Of a stretch of 64,000 nt of DNA, positions 26,367 through 35,719 are shown piece after piece. The position numbers were made by a program, and so were the translations under genes. Position 1 is the stretch's first letter; every line of letters starts with the position of its first letter. Under the pieces are notes generated by a model. It worked only from the letters and a program-made list of their open reading frames with translations, ran no database searches and was not told where the DNA came from. Origin of the DNA: Planctomycetota bacterium (GTDB lineage: Bacteria; Planctomycetota; UBA1135; GCA-002686595); NCBI GenBank assembly GCA_023150475.1, contig JAKLKU010000007.1:186001-250000 (forward strand), in the 5' to 3' direction.

Positions 26367-26765
26367 ATGAACGCGCAGCAATCTTGCACGCACGCGGGAG
26401 GCGTCGTCGTGCGCGAGCGCGCCGGCGTGGCCGAGTTCCTGATCGTGCGTTCGCTGAAGAACCGCGAGCACTGGGTGTTGCCGAAGGGCCACATCGATCC
26501 GGGTGAAACCGCGGAAGTCGCCGCCGTGCGCGAAGTGCGCGAAGAAGCCGGCGTCGCAGCCGAGCTCGAGCGTTACCTCGGCACGAGCGAGTACGTCGCG
26601 AACGGCGAGCGCTGCGTGATCGCCTTCTGGCGCATGCGTTGGCTCGCGGAGGTCGGTCGCGCCGAGGATCGCGAGCTCGCGTGGCTCCCGCTCGCCGCCG
26701 CCGTCACACGCCTCTCGTTCGCCGACGCGCGCGAGCTCGTGCGCCGCGCGGCCGACGGTCGCTGA
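26367..26765 (+). CDS. Nudix hydrolase
   Basis: A 132-residue Nudix protein, hydrolysing a nucleoside diphosphate linked to another moiety. The 23-residue Nudix box is complete: G-H-I-D-P-G-E-T-A-E then V-A-A-V-R-E-V-R-E-E-A-G-V, fitting GX5EX7REUXEEXGU with the metal-binding glutamates present. THAGGVVVRERAGVAEFLIV at the N-terminus and WVLPKGHID are typical of the MutT/diadenosine-polyphosphate hydrolase branch. The start at MNAQQS was chosen because TATCCT lies 7 nt upstream (leaderless pattern). Substrate unknown; Ap4A or a damaged nucleotide is plausible. It converges with the FG-GAP gene downstream. Confidence 0.88.
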   Translation: MNAQQSCTHAGGVVVRERAGVAEFLIVRSLKNREHWVLPKGHIDPGETAEVAAVREVREEAGVAAELERYLGTSEYVANGERCVIAFWRMRWLAEVGRAEDRELAWLPLAAAVTRLSFADARELVRRAADGR

Positions 26766-26785
26766 CGTTCGCTCGTCCGCAGCAG

Positions 26786-28081
26786 CTAGCGCTTCGGCGA
26801 CCCCCGCTCGAAGAGCCACACGTACCCGTGCGCGGCCCGTTCGCGCGGCAGCTTCGCGCGCAGCGCTTCGAGCTTCGCCCTGAGTGGCTCGAGTTGCTTC
26901 TCTCGCGTGCGGAGCTTCGCGCGCAGCTCCTCGATCTCCGTCTCCCGCGCGGCAGCTTGTTCCGCGGATTCAGGTCCGTCGTACGCTTCGAGCTCGCTGA
27001 GTTCTTGCGAGAGCTGCGCGATGCCCGCCCGGTCCGATTCGCGCTCGTAGCGTCGCTCGAGGTCGCCGTACTCGCGCTTGCGGAGCTCCAACGCCGCTTG
27101 TTCGTCCGGCGGAAGCTGCGGCGGCGCGAGCTTCTCGACCGAGTAGTCGCCGACGAGGAGCTCGAGCTCGCCGTCGCCGTCGAAATCGACGACGCACGGC
27201 TTCGTGCGCCCGCCCCAAGGTCGCGCTGCTCCTGCGGCGCGCTGCTTCCAGTCGGTCTCGCCGTACGGATTGCCCGCGTCGGCGACGAGTTCGACGCCGC
27301 GCGCGAACGTCGGCGCCGAGGGAGCGCCGGTGTTCCTGAACCACGTGACCGCGCCATCCGCGCTGCCGACGAGCAAGTCGACGAGTCCGTCTCCGTTCCA
27401 ATCCGCGACGGTCGGTCCAGCGTCGCCGCCGACGGCGATCGTCTGATGATCCGCCTGCACTTTCTCGGGCGCGGCGAACCTCGGCTCGGGCTTCGTGCCG
27501 AGGTTGCGCAGCAAGAAGACGTTGCCCTCGATGTTGCCGACGAGGAGATCGGGCTTGCCGTCGCCTTCCCAATCGAACACGGCGGGCGCGGTCGCGAGGC
27601 GCGTCGAACCCTTGCCGAGTTTGATCGGTTTCCCGTCGGCGCCGGCGAGCGTCTTGCGCGCGCCGAACGTGCCGTCGGCATTGCGCGGGAACCAGTAGAG
27701 CTCGCCGGGGTACGAGCCCGAGAGCAGGTCGAGGATCCCGTTGCCGTCGAGGTCCGCCAACTGCGGACCGAACCCGACGCATCACGATGCCGGAATCGTG
27801 CCTTCCTTGCCGTCGGCGACGAACCACTGGAAGTCCACGAACTTCGGCGCGCGCGCGTCGCCGACGTTCCTGTAGATGCGCAGCTTGCCGTCGCCGAACT
27901 GTCCGACGAGCAAGTCGCGCAAGCCGTCGCCGTCGAAGTCGACGAAGAGCGGCGCGGCGTGTCCGCTGTCGACGTCGATCGGCGCGTCACCGACCTGTAC
28001 GCGCACGGGTCCTGCCAGTCGAACGTCCTGCGTCGTCGCCGCGAGCGCGAGCCACGCACCGAGAATCGAGCCGATCAACAT
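26786..28081 (-). CDS. Secreted FG-GAP/VCBS repeat protein with in-frame TGA: candidate selenoprotein
   Basis: One reading frame of 432 codons is interrupted only by TGA at 27784-27782 (codon 100). Residues 1-17 (MLIGSILGAWLALAATT) look like a signal peptide. Codons 1-99 carry one FG-GAP repeat (VDFDGDGLRDLLVGQF) and end GTIPAS; after the TGA the frame continues at once with CVGFGPQLADLDGNGILD and four more calcium-binding DxDGDG-type repeats (VFDWEGDGKPD, VADWNGDGLVD, VDFDGDGELE), then a coiled coil from about residue 330. The UGA is followed by UGC and by a hairpin resembling a bacterial SECIS. I read it as Sec100-Cys101. A nonsense mutation or sequencing error is the alternative; both halves otherwise show no decay. 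Probably a periplasmic or outer-surface beta-propeller. Confidence 0.7.
27746..27778 (-). promoter_or_regulatory. SECIS-like hairpin after the in-frame UGA
   Basis: On the mRNA, 13-31 nt after the UGA, GGUCCGC and GCGGACC form a perfect 7-bp stem closed by the 5-nt loop AGUUG. A lower 4-bp stem (GUCG/CGAC) extends it from nt 4 to nt 36. The loop GU lies at nt 21-22 after the UGA; in E. coli fdhF the essential loop GU is at nt 20-21, on a stem that also contains GGUUGC. Confidence 0.6.
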
Positions 28082-28211
28082 CGTTCCCTCCCGAGTGTCG
28101 AGCTTCCGTCGAGCCCGATGCTAACGCACCGCCGCGAACGCGGGGCGTGGTCGAGCGCCGCACGCCGGAACGCGATGTCGACGATCGCCACGCCAGCGAA
28201 CGATCGCTCCG

Positions 28212-30461
28212 TCACGGCGCGTCCGTGAGCTCGAGCTTCGTCGATTCGCCGGCGGCGAGCCGCAACGAGGTCGCGCGCGCGTCGGCGCGGATCGGGGTCT
28301 CGGCGTCCGTGGAGAACGAAGTCGGCACGTACTCGACGGTCAGCTCGCCCGGAAGCACCTTGATCGATTCGGGCAGACCTTTGCCGAGGTACGCGAAGCC
28401 GACCTCGTTCGGGCCGAGCCGCACGGTGACTTCGGCGAAGTCCGTGCTGCCCTTCCATTCGACTTCGATCGTCGCGGCCGGCGCGAGTTCGAGCGTCACC
28501 GGTGACGTCGTGCTGCCGCCGAGCGCCTCGATCTCGGCGACGGCGCACTGATCGCCGCGGTGCGCCGCCAGGTAGTAGTGGCCGGGATCGAGGCCGGCAA
28601 GCTCGAACTCGCCTTCGACGCCCGTGAGGGTCGCGCCTACGAACTCCCCGTCGTTCGCGCGCCGACGATACGACAGTTCGGCCGGCGTCGGTTGGTGGGT
28701 CGTTGGGTCGACCACCCGACCGACGATCGTCGCGCCGGCGCGGACACGCAGCACGACGTCGCGGTCCCCGGCTCGCACTCGGACCGGTTCTCCGCTGGCG
28801 TGGACACGATCGCTGAAGCCGCCGGCGACGAGCTCGAATGCACCTGCGGGGAGCGGGCCGACGACGAACGCTCCGAGAGCGTCGCTCGTCTCGAAGAGCG
28901 CGATCCCCCGTGTGTCGCTGAGTTCGACGCCGGCGCCCGGCGCCGATTGGCCGTGCTCGTCGAGCACGGTGCCGGCGATGTAGAGCCCGCGGTACACGAT
29001 CAAGTCGTGATTCACCGTCGTTGCATCCGCGGCGATCTCGACGGTGCTGGTCACAGGGGCGAACGCGAGCTCGTCCAGCGGTTGGCCGCGTCCACGCGAC
29101 GGTTCTGGCCCGAGCCACCACTTGCCCGCGGCGACGGCATCGAACGTGTAGTGCCCAACGTCGTTCGTGGTGGTCTCGTGCTGCGGTTTCTCGTACCACT
29201 CGAACAAGCTCGGGAATTCACCTTCGGCAGGAGCGAGCCAGAGTCGCGCGCCGCCGACAGGCTTGCCGTCCTGGTCGCGCACGGTTCCGTCGAGCTTCGC
29301 GCCAGAGCCGACGACGAGCTCGAGCTCGCGCGTTTCGCCGGGCGCGAGGCGCAGCGGCTCCGTCACCTGCAACACGATGCGCTCGTCGCGCACGACTTCG
29401 ATCGTGAGGCCCGCGTTCGGCGGCAGCTCGTCGAGTCGGCCGGTGCCGTTCTCGTCGAGCGCGACGCTCCAGGTCGGGTCAGGATCGCCGAAACTCCCGA
29501 AGCTCACACCCGCCATGAAGTCCTGCGATTCGCGGAGCTCCCACGGCTTCGTCGTCGCCGACACCCGCAGACCCGCGACCGAGCCGCCGAGCGGATCCCG
29601 CGCTCGGAACGAAACGCTCGCGTGGCGCGCGAGGTGGATCGTGAACGCCTTCTCGAGCGTCGCGTGACCCTCGACGACGCACGCGCTGCGCTCCGCGCGG
29701 CCGGCGAGCTTGACGGTGAAGTCCCTCGCGTTGAACCACGTCGCCGAGCGCAGCTCGAAGCGGCCGTCCGCGTCGCTGACGCGCACCGGCGGCTCGCCGG
29801 GCAGCGTCTTGCGCAGCCGGATGCGAGCGCCCGCGAGCGGGGAGTCGTCCTCCTCCGCGACGACTCGTCCGAAGAAGACGAGGTCGATGCTCGTCGGTGC
29901 GGCGAGCTCGAGCTCGCGCACTTCTCCCGGCGCGAGCGGAGCCACGTCGTCGCTCGTCGAACCCGCAGTCGCGTTGCTGGCACCTGGGTTCCATCCTTCC
30001 GCGCTGACCGTGAACTCGACGCCCGCGCGCAGATCGAACTCGACGCGTCCGTCTTCGCCCGAAGTCAAGACCTCGCGCTCGGTGCCGGTCGCGCGGTCCT
30101 CCCAACTCGCGCTCCAACCTTCCGGCGGATCGTGCGGTCTCACGGACACGTGCATCGACGCGAGCGGCGCGCCGGTCTCCTTGGCGACCACGCGCACTCG
30201 CAACGTAGCTTGCGCGGCTTGCGCCAGCTCTGCCGCTCCGACTTCCGTGGCGGCCGCGGACGCCGGCTCGCCGACCGCGGTGCGTTCGGCCTCGTGCTCG
30301 CTGTCGACGAGCGCTGTCTCGGGCCGCGGCGTCGACGCTTCCTCGACCGTGGTCGGCTGCGCGGCCAAGTCGCGTTCGTCGGGCGCACGAGCGTTCCACC
30401 ACCAAGCCGCCAGCAAGCCGAGCACGCCGATCGCGAGCCAGAGTCGACTGACGTTCTTCAC
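28212..30461 (-). CDS. Membrane-anchored carboxypeptidase-regulatory-like repeat protein, copy 1
   Basis: A 749-residue protein with one N-terminal membrane helix (about residues 5-22, LWLAIGVLGLLAAWWW) and a long extracytoplasmic part. The body is a string of CarboxypepD_reg-like beta-sandwiches, recognisable by G-x-V-x-D-x-x-G-x-P-x-x-G-A and D-x-x-G-x-F steps: GRVVAEEDDSPLAGARIRLR, GTVRDQDGKPVGGARLWLA, GTVLDEHGQSAPGAGVELS, GRVVDPTTHQPTPAELSYR. No catalytic site is seen; it probably binds or scaffolds at the envelope. GTG start at 30461 with GGGAG about 9 nt before it. It is a tandem paralogue of the next gene upstream. Confidence 0.75.
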   Translation of the reverse strand: MKNVSRLWLAIGVLGLLAAWWWNARAPDERDLAAQPTTVEEASTPRPETALVDSEHEAERTAVGEPASAAATEVGAAELAQAAQATLRVRVVAKETGAPLASMHVSVRPHDPPEGWSASWEDRATGTEREVLTSGEDGRVEFDLRAGVEFTVSAEGWNPGASNATAGSTSDDVAPLAPGEVRELELAAPTSIDLVFFGRVVAEEDDSPLAGARIRLRKTLPGEPPVRVSDADGRFELRSATWFNARDFTVKLAGRAERSACVVEGHATLEKAFTIHLARHASVSFRARDPLGGSVAGLRVSATTKPWELRESQDFMAGVSFGSFGDPDPTWSVALDENGTGRLDELPPNAGLTIEVVRDERIVLQVTEPLRLAPGETRELELVVGSGAKLDGTVRDQDGKPVGGARLWLAPAEGEFPSLFEWYEKPQHETTTNDVGHYTFDAVAAGKWWLGPEPSRGRGQPLDELAFAPVTSTVEIAADATTVNHDLIVYRGLYIAGTVLDEHGQSAPGAGVELSDTRGIALFETSDALGAFVVGPLPAGAFELVAGGFSDRVHASGEPVRVRAGDRDVVLRVRAGATIVGRVVDPTTHQPTPAELSYRRRANDGEFVGATLTGVEGEFELAGLDPGHYYLAAHRGDQCAVAEIEALGGSTTSPVTLELAPAATIEVEWKGSTDFAEVTVRLGPNEVGFAYLGKGLPESIKVLPGELTVEYVPTSFSTDAETPIRADARATSLRLAAGESTKLELTDAP

Positions 30462-30576
30462 GCGGTTCTCTCCCTGGATTGACAATGCGATTCCGGACGC
30501 GCCCACATTGGTGCTCGCGAAGTCCCGGTGAGTCGAACACACTTCAGCCCGCAGCGATCGAATCCACGCTGGGCGC

Positions 30577-32793
30577 TCATTCCGGCGCTCCGAGCTCGAT
30601 CACACGCTTCTCACCCGCGGCAAGGAACACGTTCACGGTCCGGCGCTCTCTCGTCGCGGTGTCCTCGAAGTCGATCGAGAGCGCACCGGCGGGCACGACG
30701 TCGACCGACGGGCCACGCTTCGTCGTCCAGCTCGCCGCGACGTCGACGTTGCCGGAGCGCAGCACGTACTGAGCCGATGCACCTGCGCCTTTCCAGACGA
30801 GCTCGAGCGAGGCGCCCTGCTTCAGCTCGATCCGCAACGGCCCGCGTTCCTCGCCGCCGACCGCCGTCGCGGCTGCCACGCCGACCAAGAGTCCGCTGCG
30901 TGCGATCACCGCGTGCGGACCGGCGTTCAGGCCCTCCAATCGGAATTCGCCGTCGGTCGAAGTCATGTACCCGTGGCGATCGAGTCCGTCGCCGCCGCTC
31001 TGCTGCACGGTAAGGGTCGCTTGGTGCGATGCGCCCGCGGCATCGACGACCGAACCGAACAGAGTCCCGCCCGGCACGACGCGCAGCACGACGTCGCGAG
31101 CCCCGGCGCGCACGGTGACGATCGGTCCCGCTGCGAACTCGCCGTCGAGCTCACCCGCCTGGAGTTCGAACTCGCCTGGCGCGAGCGGACCGAGCACGAA
31201 GGATCCATCCTCGTCGGAGTTCGTGTGCAGGAAGCTCGCAGGCTCCGCGCGTGCGCGGACGCCGATCTGCGAGACGCGATGGCCTTCGTCGTCGAGCACG
31301 GTGCCGGTGATGAAGAGCCCTCGATGCACGACCATCGTCACGTCGACGACCGTCGCATCCGGCGCGACCTCGACGAGCATCGGGGCGGGCGCGAGCAGGG
31401 ATTCGTCGACCGTCGCGCGGCGTTCGTCACCGGGCGCGGGGCCGAGCTTCCACTTGCCGGCGGCGACGCGCTCGAAGCGAAATCGCCCGTCGGCGTCGGC
31501 GACGGTCGACGCGTTCGGCTTGTCGTAGCGCTGGAGATAGGCGATCTCGTCGTATTCCGACTTCACCAGCCAGAGCTTCGCGCCGCCGACCGCTCGGTCG
31601 GCCGAGTCCTGCACTCTGCCTTCGATCGTGGCGCCGGAGCCGATCGTGAGTTCGAGTTCGCGCGTCTCGCCGGGCTCGAGCGTGACCGCGTCCTCGCGCT
31701 GCAGGACGACACGATCGTCGCGCCGCACTTCGATGTCGAGCGGCACGTTGGGCGCGACATCGGAAAGTTCACAGCGGCCGTCGAGAGTCGCGAGCGCGGT
31801 CCAACTCGGATCGGTGCCGTCGAGGTCGGCGGAGAAGAGCTCGAGTTCGAAATCCTGTGGCTCCATCAGCCCGAAACGGCTGGTGGTGGCGCTGACCTGC
31901 GCTTCGTCGATGGCGCCACCCGACGGATCACGTAATTGGACCCGCAACGTCGCCGTGCGCGCGAGGCGGACGACGAACGCGTGCTCGGGCCGCTCGTGGC
32001 CTTGCACCGCTCGCGCCGAGCGATCGGAGCGGTCGGTGGACTTCACCGTGAACTGTTGCGAATCGAGCGAGCTTGCGCTGTGGAGCTCGAAGCGACCGGC
32101 GGCGTCGCTGACGTGGACCGGAGGTTCACCCGGCAACGGCGTGCGCATCCGGATGCGCGCACCGGGAATCGGCGAGTCGTCTTCGGCGGCCACGACCCGA
32201 CCGCAGAACACGATGTCGGGGCCGGCGGCGAGTTCCAGCAGGAGCTCGCGAGTTTCGCCTGCCGCGAGCGCGGACGTCGAGGCTTGCTCGGCGGACGCGA
32301 TCGGGCGACCTTCGCGCCGGAGCGACGCAGGAGCCACCGCCGCCGTGAACGCGATGCCGGCGGGGACCTCGAAATCGACCCGTCCTTCGGCGTCGGTGAC
32401 TCGCTCGACGAGCTCGCCGCCACGCACGTCCGACTTCGAGCTCGTCGACTCGCTTCCTTGGAGCCGGCTCGGAGCGAGCGACACGTGGATACCTTCGAGC
32501 GGCGCTTGCGATTCCATCGCGACGACGCGCACGCGCAACGTCGCTCTCGCAGCACCGACGGCACCGGACCGCACCGCTGGCTCAACGCCGGCGGCCGACA
32601 GCCCGGCCACGGTTTCTCGCTGCGGATCGTGCGCCGGCGTGGCGAGCGTCGGTGCGGCTTCGGACGCGGCGGCCGGTGCGGTGCGTGCGTGGCTCGTCGT
32701 CACCTTCGGCTCGGTCGGAGCGCGGGCGAACCACCACCCGACACCGAAGGCGATCGCTGCGATCGCTGCGATCCCACCGAGTTTCGACCGCAT
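30577..32793 (-). CDS. Membrane-anchored carboxypeptidase-regulatory-like repeat protein, copy 2
   Basis: A 738-residue paralogue of the adjacent downstream protein, with matching layout: N-terminal membrane helix (GGIAAIAAIAFGVGWWFA), an Ala/Pro-rich spacer, then repeated carboxypeptidase-regulatory-like modules. Equivalent segments include LRVRVVAMESQAPLEGIHVS against LRVRVVAKETGAPLASMHVS, and GRVVAAEDDSPIPGARIRMR against GRVVAEEDDSPLAGARIRLR, so the pair arose by tandem duplication. The ATG at 32793 directly precedes the helix. It starts 62 nt downstream of tRNA-Ser on the same strand and may share its transcript. Function unknown; envelope binding or scaffold is inferred. Confidence 0.75.
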   Translation of the reverse strand: MRSKLGGIAAIAAIAFGVGWWFARAPTEPKVTTSHARTAPAAASEAAPTLATPAHDPQRETVAGLSAAGVEPAVRSGAVGAARATLRVRVVAMESQAPLEGIHVSLAPSRLQGSESTSSKSDVRGGELVERVTDAEGRVDFEVPAGIAFTAAVAPASLRREGRPIASAEQASTSALAAGETRELLLELAAGPDIVFCGRVVAAEDDSPIPGARIRMRTPLPGEPPVHVSDAAGRFELHSASSLDSQQFTVKSTDRSDRSARAVQGHERPEHAFVVRLARTATLRVQLRDPSGGAIDEAQVSATTSRFGLMEPQDFELELFSADLDGTDPSWTALATLDGRCELSDVAPNVPLDIEVRRDDRVVLQREDAVTLEPGETRELELTIGSGATIEGRVQDSADRAVGGAKLWLVKSEYDEIAYLQRYDKPNASTVADADGRFRFERVAAGKWKLGPAPGDERRATVDESLLAPAPMLVEVAPDATVVDVTMVVHRGLFITGTVLDDEGHRVSQIGVRARAEPASFLHTNSDEDGSFVLGPLAPGEFELQAGELDGEFAAGPIVTVRAGARDVVLRVVPGGTLFGSVVDAAGASHQATLTVQQSGGDGLDRHGYMTSTDGEFRLEGLNAGPHAVIARSGLLVGVAAATAVGGEERGPLRIELKQGASLELVWKGAGASAQYVLRSGNVDVAASWTTKRGPSVDVVPAGALSIDFEDTATRERRTVNVFLAAGEKRVIELGAPE

Positions 32794-32854
32794 TTCGCAA
32801 CTCTTCCGACGCGCGAATTTCACGGACTTCGCGTGGCGCGAACACGCGCGAAGT

Positions 32855-32942
32855 TGGCGGAGGCGGAAGGATTCGAACCCTCGAGGACTTGCGTCCTGCC
32901 GGTTTTCAAAACCGGTGCAATCGACCACTCTGCCACGCCTCC
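32855..32942 (-). tRNA. tRNA-Ser (anticodon UGA)
   Basis: Read on the minus strand from 32942, the acceptor stem GGAGGCG pairs with CGCCTCC. The D-arm contains GGCAGAGTGGTCGATTGC, the anticodon stem-loop is CCGGTTT-TGA-AAACCGG with anticodon TGA, a long variable arm (GCAGGACGCAAGTCCTC) follows as expected for serine, and the T-arm has GGTTCGAATCC. Discriminator G and an encoded CCA end it at 32855. It decodes UCN serine codons. Folded by eye; all stems are complete. Confidence 0.95.
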
Positions 32943-33036
32943 GCGCGGCGCGTCGACATTACTCGTCGATCGGGCGCGCGGGAAGAGGAGGCACCGACGC
33001 CGAGCCGGCGTCGTAGCATGGCGACGGCCGCCCTCC

Positions 33037-33570
33037 ATGAACGCTCGCGTTGCGCTCATCGTGCTCGCTCTCGTGGTGTTCGGCGCGTTCGCGGCGGTGG
33101 CGTGGTGGTACGCGAACGCGACGTCGACCGAGCCGCGCGCGGTGGAGGTGCGAGTCGATGCGACGCTCGACTCCGCTGGCGCGTGGCCGCTCGGGTACAC
33201 CAAGCCTGCGCCGAGTTCGGGCGGCGTCTCCGTCGAGGTCGACGCTCGCGGGCTCGACGACGGCCGCGTGCACTTGATCCTGCGCGCGAACCGGTATCCG
33301 TACGAGTTCACGACCGAGCTCTGGATTCGCGCGGTGGCGGGCGAACCACCGAGTGCGCTCGCGAGCGTGCACTCCAAGAGCGTTCGAGAGGACTGGCACG
33401 GGCATTGGCTCGGGTTGGAGGGTTCCGTGCGCCTCAGCGCACCGCGGTTCGAACTCGCCGCGCCCCATGACGAGTCGACGAACGCGGTCGTGGTCGAGTA
33501 CGAACTCACGGGCGACGATTGCGGCAGTCCGAGCACCCATCGCGGCAAAGTCGTGCTGCGCGTGAAGTAG
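33037..33570 (+). CDS. Membrane-anchored hypothetical protein
   Basis: A 177-residue protein with one N-terminal membrane helix (residues 4-25, RVALIVLALVVFGAFAAVAWWY) and an extracytoplasmic beta-rich domain with alternating hydrophobic strands (GVSVEVDARG, VHLILRANRYPYEF, NAVVVEYELTGDDCGSP). A single cysteine lies near the C-terminus. No known family is recognised. TAGCAT lies 17 nt upstream of the ATG as a possible -10 box. It stands alone on the plus strand between the tRNA and a convergent hypothetical gene. Confidence 0.6.
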   Translation: MNARVALIVLALVVFGAFAAVAWWYANATSTEPRAVEVRVDATLDSAGAWPLGYTKPAPSSGGVSVEVDARGLDDGRVHLILRANRYPYEFTTELWIRAVAGEPPSALASVHSKSVREDWHGHWLGLEGSVRLSAPRFELAAPHDESTNAVVVEYELTGDDCGSPSTHRGKVVLRVK

Positions 33571-33702
33571 ACCGAGTGTGCAGAGTCGCGGTGCGTGCGC
33601 GCGCTGCCCGTGGTTCACGCGCCCGTGGCCCAAGAGGTCGATGTTCGCGAGGGACGTTTGCGATCGGCGCTCGCGGTCGACGCCCGAGGGACTCGTGCTC
33701 GG

Positions 33703-34662
33703 TCAACGCGGCGCGCGAGGGTGAAGCGTGCTCACCCGTGTGCCGATCAACGCCTCCGCCCAAGCGCGTTCGGTCTCGTCCACGAACAGCGTGAAGCGTG
33801 CGCTCCTGCGTTCGACTTCGTCGATCCGCGCCCGACTCACGAGCCGGCTCGGCCGTGGCTCGACGTAGACGTGCATGCCGATCGTGAGCCCTGCGTCGGC
33901 GCCGCGATCGAGCTCGAACTCGGCGTCGTAGTAGGTGACCGACGAGTTGGCTCCCGATTCGCGCGGTCGCAGCTCCAAGAGTGCCTCGATGCGCGCATCG
34001 ATCGGAGCCGCGGGCAGCAGGCGTTGCCATTCGCTCGGCACGACGGGCCGTGTGTCGGGGCGCGTGTCGGGGCGCGTAGGCGCGTCGAAGTCGAATGCGG
34101 CATCGCCGAGCACGCGCAGCGGTTCGCGGGGGAAGCTCTGGCCGTCGGTCACCGCCGCGCAGAAGTCCTCGACCCGTTGCGGCGTGACGGCGAAGAGCAG
34201 CTCGCCCCAGCGGACCAGGTGGAGCGTCGTCGCCAGGTGGTCGCGCGTCGTGGCGCACTCGTGCGAGAGCTCGGTTTCGAGTTGGAGCTCGTGCTCACTC
34301 GCCGCGACGACGCGCCCGAACGCCGCGAAGCCCTCGCAGTTGCCGCATTTCGAGTGATGGAACAGCGTGAACCCCGCTTGCGGCGCGAGCACGAGCTCGG
34401 TCGGCCACTTTTCCGCACTGCGGTAGACACCCGGCCATCCGTCGTCGTCGAGCAGCGCGAGCTCGGCGCGCACCGCGGCATCGCGCAACGTGCCGTGGCT
34501 GGCGAGGCGCATCTCGTCGTCCCGGATCGTTGACCGCCACGTGCGCTCGATCCGAGCGTGGAGCGGCTCGATGTGAAAGCACGTCGCCGCGACGAGCGTG
34601 CCGACGACGGCGATGGAGCTGCCGAGCACCAGCGCGATTCCGCGGGAAATCCATGCCTTCAT
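33703..34662 (-). CDS. Membrane-anchored hypothetical protein with CxxC
   Basis: A 319-residue protein with an N-terminal membrane helix (residues about 6-28). The extracytoplasmic part contains HHSKCGNCEGFAAFG, a CxxC pair that could bind metal or form a disulfide, and two further cysteines. Residues about 190-210 contain a short repeat (RPDTRPDTRPVVP). The last 60 residues (GADAGLTIGMHVYVEPRPSRLVSRARIDEVERRSARF) resemble the small beta-barrel of MreC-like proteins, though too weakly to name it. A TAGGTT box ends 9 nt before the ATG. Function unknown. Confidence 0.6.
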   Translation of the reverse strand: MKAWISRGIALVLGSSIAVVGTLVAATCFHIEPLHARIERTWRSTIRDDEMRLASHGTLRDAAVRAELALLDDDGWPGVYRSAEKWPTELVLAPQAGFTLFHHSKCGNCEGFAAFGRVVAASEHELQLETELSHECATTRDHLATTLHLVRWGELLFAVTPQRVEDFCAAVTDGQSFPREPLRVLGDAAFDFDAPTRPDTRPDTRPVVPSEWQRLLPAAPIDARIEALLELRPRESGANSSVTYYDAEFELDRGADAGLTIGMHVYVEPRPSRLVSRARIDEVERRSARFTLFVDETERAWAEALIGTRVSTLHPRAPR

Positions 34663-34671
34663 CGCAGTTCG

Positions 34672-34677
34672 AACCTA
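34672..34677 (-). promoter_or_regulatory. -10-like box (TAGGTT), leaderless spacing
   Basis: TAGGTT on the minus strand ends 9 nt before the ATG of the CxxC membrane protein, with no ribosome site between. One of the recurring TAnnnT boxes in this window. Confidence 0.4.
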
Positions 34678-34708
34678 CCGCGCTGGTCGGCGGCGGTGAC
34701 CCGAGAAT

Positions 34709-35719
34709 TCAGAGTCGCGTCGTGAAGCCCACGAGCACTGCGAAATCGGCCCCAGTGTTCGAGACCAGGTCCTCGTGGAAGCTCAAGCCGATGCGCGAGC
34801 GTTCGCCGACGTCCCACGCGGCGCCGACGCCGAAGTCGAGGATCTCGCGGTTGATGACGCGCAGGCCGAAGTCGCGCGTCAACGGCGACGACCACTCGAG
34901 CGTCGTCAGCAACGAGAGCGAATCGCTCCAGCGATACTCGCCGCCGAGCGCGAGCTCGAAACGATCGCGCAGGTGCACGCCGCTGCCGGCGAAGGACGAC
35001 GGTTCGCCCGAGTGCAAGTGATCGGCGTGCGCGAAGAAGCTCCAACGCTCGACGTGCTTCTCCGCGACGAGCCCGAGGCCCCAATCGAGTTCGCCGTTCG
35101 ACGCGCCGCGGTTTTCGCTGCCGGTCGGCACCTCGAGCAGCGCGCGCGCGGCGAGTGCGGCGTCGTCGTCCGCGAAGACACGCTGCGTCCACGTCACCGG
35201 CACGTCGCCGAGCATCGGACCGTCGTTCTCGAGTTGCCACACGTCGCGGCCGGCCGCCGACGCGCGCATCTCGAACTCGTTGTGCGGCCGCAGGTCGCGC
35301 CGGCCGTGCGGCAAGAGGAAGAAGTCGTGCCACGCGTCGACGAACTCGTCGAGGAAGCCGCTCGACGCGTAGAGCACCGGCACTTCGACCTCGAGGTCCG
35401 CGCTTGCGCCGACGCCGAAGCGCACGCCGAGCGCGGTGTGCCAGAGCTCGCCGTCGATCACGACTTCGGAGTTGGCGGTGTCGTCGAAACGGAAGATGCT
35501 CGCGTAGCACGAGCCCAGCGTCACGTCCGCCGCGCCGCTCGGCGTCGTCGTCGCGCGGCGTGGTCGCAGATCGCCGAGCGACCACGCGAGCGGCTGCATC
35601 GATTGCGCCGCGAGCGGTCCACGTACGACGTCGCGCGCGGTCGGCGCGGGCCGAGGGATCACGGAGCAAGCGGCGAGCGCGAACACGCACGCCGCGGCGA
35701 GCGCGAAACGCGAGCTCAA
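34709..35719 (-). CDS. DUF3187-family lipoprotein
   Basis: A 336-residue protein. The first 21 residues form a lipoprotein signal with LAAC as lipobox. The mature part resembles DUF3187, predicted outer-membrane-type beta-barrel proteins: SCYASIFRFDD, VVIDGELWHTALGVRFGVGA, LEVEVPVLYASSGFLDEFVD and WHDFFLLPHGRRDLRPHNEF, followed by alternating beta strands and a C-terminal FAVLVGFTTRL ending in a hydrophobic residue as in outer-membrane barrels. The start is TTG at 35719, overlapping the bifunctional nuclease stop (TTGA), so translation is coupled. No enzymatic role is known for the family. Confidence 0.7.
   Translation of the reverse strand: MSSRFALAAACVFALAACSVIPRPAPTARDVVRGPLAAQSMQPLAWSLGDLRPRRATTTPSGAADVTLGSCYASIFRFDDTANSEVVIDGELWHTALGVRFGVGASADLEVEVPVLYASSGFLDEFVDAWHDFFLLPHGRRDLRPHNEFEMRASAAGRDVWQLENDGPMLGDVPVTWTQRVFADDDAALAARALLEVPTGSENRGASNGELDWGLGLVAEKHVERWSFFAHADHLHSGEPSSFAGSGVHLRDRFELALGGEYRWSDSLSLLTTLEWSSPLTRDFGLRVINREILDFGVGAAWDVGERSRIGLSFHEDLVSNTGADFAVLVGFTTRL

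Noticed and set aside
32855..32942. tRNA-Ser(UGA) as tRNA-Sec
   Set aside because: The anticodon is UGA, which reads UCN serine codons; tRNA-Sec would carry UCA and a longer acceptor stem of 8 bp.
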